Assembly: GCA_030280995.1 (NCBI GenBank)
Contig: JASXTE010000019.1
Location: 10,127,501 to 10,191,500 of the forward strand
Direction of reading: 5' to 3'
DNA length: 64,000 nucleotides
DNA from: Hemileia vastatrix
Taxonomy: Eukaryota > Basidiomycota > Pucciniomycetes > Pucciniales > Zaghouaniaceae
Shown: positions 54,655 through 64,000 of the stretch, in pieces
How positions within the stretch are numbered: the first letter of the stretch is position 1
Layout: every line of letters starts with the position of its first letter
Position numbers and translations under genes: made by a program
Notes under the pieces: generated by a model
The model's input: the letters and a program-made list of their open reading frames with translations, nothing else
Told to the model about the DNA's origin: nothing
Databases searched by the model: none

Positions 54655-55021
54655 AACAGGGGGAAAAATACCTGAACTAGATGTCTAGTTCACTTTTTTG
54701 GTTACAGGTTGAGACTCTTGGTCTGATTTTTGGAGTGACCCTGTTTGAGCCCACCTTATTTTTTTTGCTTTTATGACATTGGAATCTCCTTGGATCATGT
54801 CATCTCATTTTCATGGATTCCTCCACAAGATCTTTTTCCACCACCTCTTCCCTTCTCTTACAAGAATACCCACACCAAATAACCTTAATCCTCTTAAAAA
54901 GGCAAAAAATAAAGTTGGCTCAAAAAGTGACATTCAATGGTCTGTTGAAAAAATACACCTAGGAATGAAATAGTGTCACAAAACTGAACTAGACATCTAG
55001 TTCACCATTTTTCTCCCTGTG
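54655..55021. mobile_element. 367-bp MITE with palindrome-bearing terminal repeats
   Basis: Left end AACAGGGGGAAAAATACCT then GAACTAGATGTCTAGTTC (54674-54691) and a T run; right end, other strand, CACAGGGAGAAAAATGGT then GAACTAGATGTCTAGTTC (55003-54986). Flanks are AAG and AAA, or GAAAG on both sides if the ends are set one base inward. The plus frame 54773-54973 lies inside and is not considered a gene. Confidence 0.7.
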
Positions 55022-56930
55022 AAAGTTTGATTCACTGAATGCATGGATGAGACTCCCAAATAGCTGAGTATATTCTCTTATTTATATTTCTTGACAATTT
55101 TATAGTTATTTTGATGTTTTATGCCACCTATTTGGGGCTTTCTGGTGCTATTAATCTGTTTGATTTTCTTTAAGGGATTTAACAAAATTTATTTTTTTCA
55201 GGGGATTAATTATTTATTATAAATTGATGGTTTAGCTACAGCTTTATATTTTATTTTTGATGATATTTTTAGGATTTTTAGATTGTTTATGTTACTTTTC
55301 TGTTTCTCTCTTTTGTTACTTTACTTATCAGTATTTTGGATGAGTCAAGAACATCATGGAACACCCACAACACATTTTCCCATAGCACACCATCCTATGG
55401 CATTCCTATGGCACATCTTCCTACAGCATGTTACTCACAGAACACTGGGTTGTTTGTGAGGGGATAAGGTAAATTCACAGGGAAAATTTGGCACAAGAAG
55501 AGGGGTATTCTTTTAAGTTTATGAGAACTACCACAGCTTAATAAGATTTTAGGGTTAGTTACTTTGAAAAATCAGAATCATTAATAGATATTATTTGATA
55601 ATTATTAGAGTAATATAGTCAAAATTTTCATAGCACTTCTACAGATTGTTAGAATGAGAATTTTATTTTTCATTCTTTTGAGAATATCACTTCCTCCATT
55701 TTCTCAATTTATGGCTGTAAAAAATGAGTCCCACTTTTCTAAAGTCAGATAATTACATGTAAATTTTCTAGGAATACAATGGATTTTTTTTCTTTGTCCA
55801 AATCTTCTGGGATCTGCTTACAACAAGGTGAATTTAAGAGCTCTTCTAAAACTGAACATGTGATATGGTGTAAAAAATCTTGAGAATCAAAATAAAAATC
55901 TATCATTGACTTCCACAATGAAACATTGCCAATTGTAAGTACCAGATTTTTAAAGAATTTATTACCCACTTTATCAGACATAGATCCAAAGGTGTAGGAA
56001 CACTATAGACTCAGATGAATGTTCACAAGATGTTTGTAGTGTTTCTGAAAAATTGTACTATCATATGCAGCAGTTTGTGAAGCAGGTGATTGTTTGGCAC
56101 TTGGAAAGCTCAAAAAGTCTTCTGACTTTTAATAAATAAGAGATTCAATATTTTAATATTAAATAAGATTTTTAATGTAAGTAAGCCCTTATTAGCTAAT
56201 TGCTAATTGGAAAGCACTATCAAACATCTTTTATTACTTAATAAGAACTTTAACATACTTAAATCCTCATGAAAAAATGTCTAATGAGAGAATACTTTTA
56301 TATAGAAAAGAAAGGGTTGAGTTAGTTGAAGATTGGATTAGATAATAAAAGAAGGAAGAGAAAAAACAAGAAAAGAATTTATTGTGAAATGTTAGTTTTT
56401 GGATGTTTAGAATTATAAGATTGGATCAGATTTCTTTTATCAATATAAATAAAACAGCAAGTATGGTATCAATAACTTATATTATATAATATAAAGTTTA
56501 ATGTAAGTAAACCCTTATTAACAAATAGCTAGTAATAAAGCACTATAAATCACCTAAAACAATCTATTATTTTGTACTAATACAATAAGATTAACCTTTC
56601 ATATGAAATACCTGTCCCCAGTGATGATATAGCAAATAATGTTTGGGCTATATCATTATTGGATTAGATAATAAAATAAAGAAGTGAAAAAAATATAAAA
56701 TAATTTATTCTTAAATGTTAGTTTTTGAATTTTTAGAGTTATAAGATTGGATGGGGAAAAAAGCATCATTGTCTAGCTATATATAATCTCAAAATAAAAT
56801 TAAATGTCCATACTAATCAGTCACACAATAAATCTATAGTTTGATCATATCTACTCAATAGTTAAGCAAACATTCTAAATTCCACAATTATTTAATTCAC
56901 TATTAATTAATACAGTATCCTCCTTCAACA
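55022..56930. other. Repeat-derived AT-rich DNA, no confident gene
   Basis: 55030-55440 is the second copy of the repeat at 26600-27030. A minus frame at 55745-55981 (78 codons, MSDKVGNKFFKNLVLTIGNV...) is protein-like but I do not recognise it. 56150-56430 and 56490-56760 are a diverged tandem pair (AATGTAAGTAA.CCCTTATTA, GGATTAGATAATAAAA, AAATGTTAGTTTTTG in both). Confidence 0.5.
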
Positions 56931-56949
56931 GCTCCCTGCTTAAGGCATG

Positions 56950-57990
56950 AGAATATTGAGCTTCAGTATATCATCTTCCAAAAAAATACAAGGCTGTTTT
57001 TTGGAAAACAAATCATCTAGTATTTTAGTAGCTGGGCAATAAATAACAGAGATTTCACAATTTTTAACTTTCTTCTGCAAAAGGTGACAGAAAAAATTGA
57101 TTTCTTTTTGTCTTAGATGATTGATATTGTTTAATAATTTGATATTGATTCATAAGGGTTTGCTTAGGTTAAACTTCTTATTAAATAATAAAAGGTGATC
57201 AATAGTGTTTTCTCATTAGATACAAGCTCATTAGGGTTTAATTAAATTAAAATTATTCTTGAAAAATAAAATATTAATTCTCTTATAATAATTTCTGAAA
57301 ATTTTACCTTTGGAAATTGTCCAAGATCCCCTTCTAGTACCCTCAATATCTCAGCATAACTAAAAACCATGATTCCATCATCCACATGTATCTAAAATGT
57401 AAACACTTGAATCTTGGTTACTTGAAATATATCCCACTTTTGAAAACATTTAGCTCAATTGTTTCATCAAAATCTGTATACTTGCTTAGAGCCATATAAC
57501 ACCTTGATGAGCTTGCAAACATGTGATGGGATGTTTTATTCAAAACACTCAGGATATCATATGTAAATCTCTTCATATAAATCACTATGAAGATAAGCTG
57601 CTGTAATGTTAAATGTTTTTACTAGAAATTTATAAGTAGCTGCAAAAGTGAGAATAAAACAAAGAGAGTCAGATTTAGCAGATAGACAAAGTTATTACTA
57701 AATTCAACAACCTCTATCTGTTTAATATCCTCAACAAAATATCTTACCTTATACATGACTAACTTACCAAACTCATCTCTCTTAAGAGAGAACATCCATA
57801 TGGCCCCAGTGACTATTACCCTTGAGGAATCCCATACCTTCATGGTTGACATATTGTTGATTTTGTCTTGAAAAGATATTTTTTATTTTTTAGAATCTTG
57901 GCTCTTGATTGCTTGTTTATAGGTGTATGGCATTTGTCATAATAGGTCTGACTCATTGTTTTAGATATAATCTACTAGGAAATCTTGAGT
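56950..57990 (-). pseudogene. Copia reverse transcriptase fragment
   Basis: Minus strand from about 57920: TYKQAIKSQDSKK, then IWMFSLKRDEFGKLVMYKVR (copia pattern KWVFKIKRDE.G....KAR), IEVVEFSNNFVYLLNLTLF, and further left VKTFNITAAYLHSDLYEEIY and HVCKLIKVLYGSKQVYRF, the copia AFLNG-DL-EE and LYGLKQ-R bl ocks. Stops and frameshifts are frequent; the YVDD part is not clear. D2 is inserted on its right side. Opposite in strand to copia E, so a separate copy. Confidence 0.7.
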
Positions 57991-57997
57991 GTCTATG

Positions 57998-58806
57998 TGT
58001 CACCGGACAACCTACACACAAGGTTGAGGCTGTTCCTGAAAGTGAGATGAGGGATAAAGTTTGAAGACTTCTTTGAAGCACAGAGGAAATGTTCGAGGAA
58101 GTGATTCAAAGATGACTTGAAGGAAGAGCTACTGCTTTGAGTTATATTTGAGAAGAGTCTTAATATATTTTAAGGTAATACTAATATTCTTAGAATCTCA
58201 CAAAGGGTTGTAACATTTAACAATCAAAGATTTAAATTTAGAAATGATTATTGAGGGAAAAAGGAAAAGTAAAATAAAAATGATTTAAATTGCAGTTTTA
58301 CCACTATTAACTATAAATACGTTTTATAATTTAATTCTAAAGAAAACCATTGAACCAAAATCCAACCCCTTTTATATCTATTACTCCTCCTTGCATTGAC
58401 CTCATGCCCATCCATCATTCCGCACACCACAGACCACCAAAATTACACCCGTTACACCTGGACCCTCCTCACTAACAGCTGTAAACCCCTTAATCCTGAA
58501 CTACTCATTCCGTCCATGCTCACTACCCCTTTTTAATAACACACAGATATTTAATAAACCTTTTAGCGGAATATTGCATTGACTATTGCACTGTGCATTG
58601 CTTATCGAAGAAAAGCCTAAACACACTTTTGAGAATTGACTAACTTAGATTTAAAGTTTAGATTAGCGCAGTCAAATAGTGAGTACACAAAGGGAAGTCG
58701 CCTTTGCTAGGTAGAATCGCTTTCTGCTCTTTGAGTATGGATTTAGACCTCTGCTTTATTGATTTAATGAGCTGCTTCTACCTCAAGTGTCACGTGGCGC
58801 ATGACA
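57998..58806 (-). repeat. 3' LTR of element D2
   Basis: TGTCACCGGACAACC...GTGGCGCATGACA, with the full TGTCA/TGACA inverted ends. 809 bp, parallel to the two D1 LTRs. Confidence 0.9.
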
Positions 58807-58816
58807 GATGCCCCGG

Positions 58817-58824
58817 TATAAAAC
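58817..58824 (+). promoter_or_regulatory. TATA box of the antisense gene in D2
   Basis: TATAAAAC within CCCCGGTATAAAACACGAGC, ten bases outside the LTR; the block to the ATG is conserved with D1 (GAGTGTGAGACA, CCACACTACTTTC). Confidence 0.65.
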
Positions 58825-58905
58825 ACGAGCTCCGTTGAGTGTGAGACATATACCTCCCACACTACTTTCCCTCTATTTATCTCTTGATTATTATTTTTAA
58901 CTATT

Positions 58906-59860
58906 ATGTCAACTTTTCCTACTCCAACTCCCACGCCTCCTCACCCCAAAGTGGACGGGGGGCTCTTTACCCGACAATACTATCAATCCTGCACCGCCTG
59001 TGAGTCAATGGAGTATTTCTGCATCAAGAGCACGGCCACACAGGGTCCTTGCCAAAAATGCGAGTTTTTCCAATAGAGACAGGTGACATGCGATGCCCTT
59101 TCAAAAAACGGTTTACCAAAACTAAATACTGGGTAATACCAAAGACCAAAGAAGTGGTTTAAGATATATGGGATGTGTCGGTCAGGGACAATCAGTCGGA
59201 AGGAGTTGACAAGGAGTTTTAGGATACTGTGGCAACCTGGGTAACCCAAGCCACAGGTAAAAAACGAGGGGTGGAAGATGAGGAGGAAGTCCCTATCTCG
59301 AGGTGGATGGTCATTGAACATGACAATAAAGAAAAGGAAGTGACAGTGGAAGTCACATCAAAATTATTTCTAGAGGCCGATCCGGTTTTGGAAGTAAGCC
59401 TACCCTTTTATTTCTTTAAAAGAAATTTTTATTTTTTTTACTGGTAACAATATGTTTTAGAATTCAGATGTCATCGCAGAAGCCCCTATGGTGGAAGCCT
59501 TGAGTGTGGGAGCTCTTCTTGTGAGCCACTACTGTAGAAGCAGCGCCTTCAATCCCAGTTGAAGAAAATTTACCAGTGATTGCCTCGAGGGAGGACAATG
59601 AAGAAACTCTTGACCAGGTATGGTCGAAGAAACCTCTCCAGGGTTGACAAACTAGGTTCTTTGAAGAGTTAAGTGGCGATGTTGAAAAGATTATCGATGC
59701 TGCCTCCTTCGAAGTGGCTGAAGAATTGCTGGAGATTGGGGAAGTAGTACCGGTAGGAGAGGAGGAGGTTTTTGCAAAACGCAGGAAGGAAATAAGGCTG
59801 ATTTTGGAGGAAATGAAGAAATTTGTTTGAGAGAAAATACAGGAGAAAAAAAAGAAATAA
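58906..59860 (+). pseudogene. Antisense accessory gene of D2: cysteine-cluster protein, broken
   Basis: Exon 1 58906-59393, intron 59394-59460 (GTAAGC...TGTTTTAG, 67 bp), exon 2 59461-59860. The ATG is in frame here: MSTFPTPTPTPPHPKVDGG, then CTACESMEYFC, nine residues, CQKC, and a last Cys after a TAG that replaces the Trp seen in D1. A deletion of about ten bases and further stops (TAA, TAG) follow before the acidic region. The intron position and both exon ends agree with D1, so the gene model rests on two independent copies. Each copy has different lesions, so the ancestral gene was about 300 codons. Role unknown. Confidence 0.72.
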
Positions 59861-60735
59861 AAAGGAAAAGAAAAGTAGAAAACAATTTGTATATTTATTT
59901 ATTTTATTTTGTTGTTTTAATTGAAATATTTATTTATCTTTATTTTGGTTGTTTTTAATTGAAATTTTAATATTTATTTTATAAGATTTTGAGAGAAAAA
60001 GAAAAAGAAAGAAAGAATATTTAAATGCAGTTTTTTTTTGTTTTAAAATTTTGAAAGGAGAGAAAAAAATATTTAATCAAGAAAAATTTTAGTTTTAAGT
60101 TTTTGAAAAGAAAGAAAAATTTTAGATCAGAAGAAGAAGAAAAAAATATAGTTGATTGAAACAATTTTGAAATGTAAATTTAATGAGAGAAAAATAATTT
60201 TTTATTTGTGAAAATTTATTTGTTGAAGTTTTCTTTTTTTTTGAGGAATTTTGGTTATTTGAAAAGAAAGAAAGAAAAGAAGAGAAGAAATAATTTTGAA
60301 AAAGAATTTGAAAGAAAGAAGTAATTTGTTCGAAGAATTTTTAAAAGAGAGATTTAGAGGTTGAAGTGAAGTTTGAGAAAGATTGTTGTGTTGCATTTGT
60401 GAAAAATTTTGATAGTTCAAAGAAAAGAATTTTACGGAAAAAGGTATATAGAAAATTGAAAAAGAGAGGAAATGAAAAATTTAAAGGAATTTTTTTTTAA
60501 AGGTTTTTATGAATTTTAAATTTTATTTGTTTTATTTTATATTTATTTTATTTTTATTTTATTTTATTTTATTTTAAATAAGGTTGAAAAACTTTTGAAA
60601 AGAAAAAAGAAGAAAGAAGAAAAAGAAAACAAAAAATAAGGAATTTTTTAGAAGTAAAGATGTTTTAGATTTTAAAGAGAAGAAAGAAAAGAGAAAGAAA
60701 AGAAAAAAGAGAAGAGGAAAAAAAAAAAGAGAGTT
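59861..60735 (+). repeat. C-poor tract of D2
   Basis: Counterpart of 17141-18023: A/G/T words, very few C. Shares GAGGAATTTTGGTTATTTG and GTTGAAGTGAAGTTT-type blocks in the same order. Minus-strand frames at 59691 and 60202 are composition artefacts. Confidence 0.8.
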
Positions 60736-63700
60736 TTAAGGTTTTGGTTTCAAAGTATATTTAAGATGAAAATATTTTAGGAGTTCAGGGGCATTAGAAA
60801 CATTGATGGCTGGTTCCCAGGATTTTTTGTCTGAGTCATCAAGGAAGCCTTCCCATTCCACGAGGTATTGAAGTTTCCCCTTGTGCATTCTTGAAACAAG
60901 GATATGGCTTACTTCCCACTCTAGATGGTCTTCTACTTCAACTGGTTCTAAAGGAGGTTGGTTCCTGCCCAGGTATGTTTCTCAAGCCAGTTCCAGGAGA
61001 GATACATGAAAAACAGGGTGAATAGCCTGCCATTTAGGAGGTAGCTTCAGTCGAAATGCAGTTTTAGAGACTTCGGAGTCAATTTTGAATGGTCCCAAGC
61101 GTTTTTTGGCCAGTTTCTTTGATAGTCAAGTTGTTTGAATGTTTGGTGCTTTGAGCCATACTTTGTCGCCTGGTTTAAAGGAAGGAGCAGATTGTCAATG
61201 TTTGTCGGCCTGTTCCTTGTACCTTTGAATTGCTAATTCCAAGTTTGATTTAAGTTCTTCTTGGAGTCGTGATATGGTTTGAAGATAATGTTCCACAGGA
61301 TGATTAGTTCCTACATGGATTGAGTTGAATCGAGGATGTCTTCCATAAACAGTTTGAAATGAGATTGTTGTGTCAAAGAATGAGTCGAGTTATTATAAGA
61401 AAATTTGGCCAATGGTAACCATGTGGTCCAATCGTCTTGTTGGTTTCTGACATACATTCAAAGGTATTGTTCTAGGATTTAGTTGACCCTTTCCGTTTGC
61501 CCATTGGTTTCAGGATGATAGGCCATGGAGAGATTCCTCAAGATATTGAGTTGTTGACACAGTGGAGTCCAGAATGTGGATACAAACAATGAGCCTCTAT
61601 CTGAAATAATATCATTAGGTAAGCCATGTTTGGAAAATACATATTCTAGAAACAATTTTGACAAATCTTCTTCTGTAGCAGTAGTAGTGGTTTTAATGAA
61701 AATAGACATTTTTGAAAATCTATCTACTATTACTAATATAGCATCAAAATTATTAGAAAGAGGAAGTTGAGAAATGAAATCCATCAATAAAGATTCCCAA
61801 GGTTTAGAGGGAATAGGAAGTGGTTGAAGCAGACCATGCTTCCTGTGACGGGGAGCCTTATTCCTATTACATTCGTAACAAGCTCTTATATATACCTTGA
61901 TTTCTCTGTTCATTCCTGGCCAGAAGAAATCCCTCGCTATTAACTGGTAGATTATATCAACCCCAAAATGACCAGCTAATGGAGAATCATTTCAACTATT
62001 GAAAATCCATAATTTTATTTCATTGTTGTCAGGTATGACTACTCTACCTTCGAAAACTAATAGACCTGATTCAATACTAAATCTTTTATCCCCTTGCTTT
62101 GAGAGTATTTTGTCTTTAAACCCTAAACAATAAATGTCCTTCAACTGAGCTTCGAGGATGTTGGATAGTGGATTTCGAAAATATTGAATTTTCATCAAAT
62201 TAAGTTGATGAATTGTTATTATTTATTTGTTGAAAATTGATTTCACATTTTCTGGGTTCTTGTCAGCAAATGCATCCCCCCGCTGTGGGTAAATGTTGTC
62301 CCAACGTGACAAGATATCTGGGACAATGCAGTTCTTGCCTTGGCGATAGGAAATAGAAAAAGGAAATTCAGACAGAAATTCAGCCCACCTGGCCTGACTC
62401 CTGGTTAACACTTTGGAAGACATAAAGTATTTTAAAGCATTATGGTCTGTTAGAATTTGAAAAGGACTATCTAGGCTGAGATGAAAAGAGTGCCATTTTT
62501 TAAGACAATGAATGATAGCTAAAAGCTCTTTGTCATGAATTTCAAAATTTAATTCTGCCACAATGAGTTTGCGTGACTCAAAGCAACAGGATGAAACAAT
62601 TTTGTTTCAGGATTTAATTGAGAAATGACCCCTGAGATAGCATAATCGCTTGCATCTGTCTCGACTATTGTCAAAGCAGAAGGATAAAAGTGTCAAAGAA
62701 TTGGAGCTGTGGTGAACTCAGTCTTCAATGCTTTGAATTCCTTTCTTGCTGTAGAAGTAAAAACAAAAGGAATATCTTTTCTAAGAAGAGAAGTAAGATT
62801 GGAAATAGTTTTAGAGTAATCTTTAATAAATCTTCTATAGAAATTGGCAAAAACCAAAAATCCTTGTAGGGATTTAACGGTTTCGGGCTGAGGCCATTCC
62901 AGGACTTTTTGGACCATTTTTTTGTCTATGACTAAACCATCAGTGGAAAAAGTAAAACCCAAAAAATTGATTTATTTAAGATTGAATTCGCATTTATTGT
63001 TCTTGGTGTAGAGACCGTGATCTCAAAGTTGATTTAGAACCTTTTGAACATGATGAATATGTTCATCTAGTGTCTTTGAGAAAAATAAAATATCATCTAA
63101 ATAGACGACAACAAATTGTTTGACAACATCTTGAAAGATGTCATTAACAAAGGTTTGATAAGTAGATGGTGTGTTACACAATCCAAAAGGCATGACTAAA
63201 TATTTAAAACTACCAAATCTAGTGTGCATTGCAGTCAGTGGTTTGTGACCTTCAGCAATGTGAATAAGATTTTAAGCGCCTCTAAGATCAATTTTAGAAA
63301 AGAAATTAGCACCATTGAAAAGGGTAAGAAGCAATGACATAGGAGGAACATGATATGCATTCTTCTTAGTGACTGTGTTGAGCTTTTTATAGTCAACACA
63401 CAACCTAAGGCTACCATCCTTTTTATTTACAAAAAGAACAGGGGAGCCGTCTGGAGATCTACTGGCTCTGATGAAACCTTTGGCTACATTCTCTGCAATG
63501 TAGTCTCAAAGAACTTGAGATTCGTCCTTTGACAAAGAATAGACAGGACCTGCCGGAGGTACTGGACCTGTTAACTCTATTTGATGGTTGTAGGTTCAAT
63601 GAGGTGATAACCTATCGGCCTTGCGGATTGAGAAAACATCGAGGAAATCATGATAGATTTCCGGTAGAGTTGATTTAATGTCTTCAACGTTGATTTGGTT

Positions 63701-64000
63701 GTCCTCATTATCTTTGAGAGAATCTGTCAGGGGAAAACCAGAATTGAGAGAGCATAATTCTATTACTTTGAGGCAATTTAAATCCTCTTTGAGTGAAGTC
63801 ATTGAGCTAGAAGGGTTAGCCAATTTCTCATTTAGAGAAAGATCAGATGCTTGCAAGTCATCTGGCAGAGATTTGTCCTCTAGCAGGACATTGTCAGGCG
63901 GGTTGTTTAACTCCCTATTGACCTGCATTGAAGAATCAGAAATATACTTAGTGTGTGGGGTGAACAATCCCCGTGTCAAATCAATTTCAGGATTCCAATG
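60736..64000 (-). pseudogene. Pol of D2: RT, RNase H, integrase, chromodomain, broken
   Basis: Reading leftward from the edge: the end of the protease (HWNPEID), a linker, RT (about 63550-62950) with intact YLDD (about 63095), MPFGLCNTPSTYQTF, RNase H (about 62670-62300) with ETDAS and [11 protein letters not shown], integrase (62100-61300) with CYECNRNKAPRHRKHG, LLMDFI, ISDRGSLF and HPETNGQTERVN, so the DDE triad is complete, then a chromodomain (EWEVSHILVSRMHKGKLQYL...SWEPAINV, about 60920-60790). Stop TAA 60738-60736. Internal stops include TGA at probable Arg codons (about 63598, 63508) and TAG/TAA elsewhere. Confidence 0.88.

Larger units (their letters stand above)
57998..64000 (-). mobile_element. 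Chromovirus D2, partial (runs off the window)
   Basis: Second copy of family D: 3' LTR 57998-58806, antisense gene 58906-59860, C-poor tract, pol 60736-64000. Left flank CTATG (57993-57997). The 5' part with gag and 5' LTR lies beyond 64000. Confidence 0.9.

Overview
The window looks like a repeat-dense, AT-rich stretch of a fungal nuclear genome, most likely a basidiomycete. Reasons: nested Ty3/gypsy chromoviruses and Ty1/copia relics, short GT-AG introns of 50 to 68 bp in the few spliced genes, and Zn2Cys6-like cysteine clusters, a fold known from fungi. The gag-pol style of several elements resembles, from memory, that of rust fungi; this was not tested. I see no convincing host housekeeping gene. 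Almost everything recognisable is transposable element, and most reading frames are broken.

Layout. 1-476 is the start of a family B gypsy element (gag on the minus strand, LTR 244-476), next to a 22-bp minisatellite. Element A (1108-9700, plus strand) is a complete chromovirus with two LTRs and an ATTTT target duplication; its single gag-pol frame is cut by six stops and has lost catalytic residues. 9706-14890 is mostly AT-rich DNA with small palindrome-bearing terminal-repeat elements, a 600-bp polypurine tract and a scrap of a PIF/Harbinger-like transposase. A degenerate copia element E (about 14.9-26.6 kb) is split by element D1 (15273-24439), a minus-strand chromovirus. A truncated family B copy, B2 (27.0-32.4 kb), carries nested solo LTRs. 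Element B1 (33913-53999, minus strand) is split inside its integrase by a 14.8-kb terminal-inverted-repeat element (34419-49191), which itself contains the gypsy element C (35240-46713). Then come a 367-bp MITE, copia reverse-transcriptase debris and a second D copy (D2, 57998 to the window end).

The most interesting signal is a set of genes on the strand opposite to gag-pol, between the pol end and the 3' LTR. Elements C (two genes in tandem) and D (one gene per copy) both carry them. They share one plan: an N-terminal cysteine cluster close to C-X2-C-X6-C...C-X2-C-X6-C, a low-complexity middle, a short intron before the last exon, and a helical C-terminus. The D genes have their own TATA box just outside the LTR. 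Two further relics lie at 32.4-32.7 and 54.0-54.3 kb.

Other points: element C has gag, protease and integrase but no visible reverse transcriptase or RNase H, although its LTRs are about 98 percent identical. A short CAGTT...AAGTC-TGG motif recurs in leaders, antisense regions and even coding repeats of different elements.
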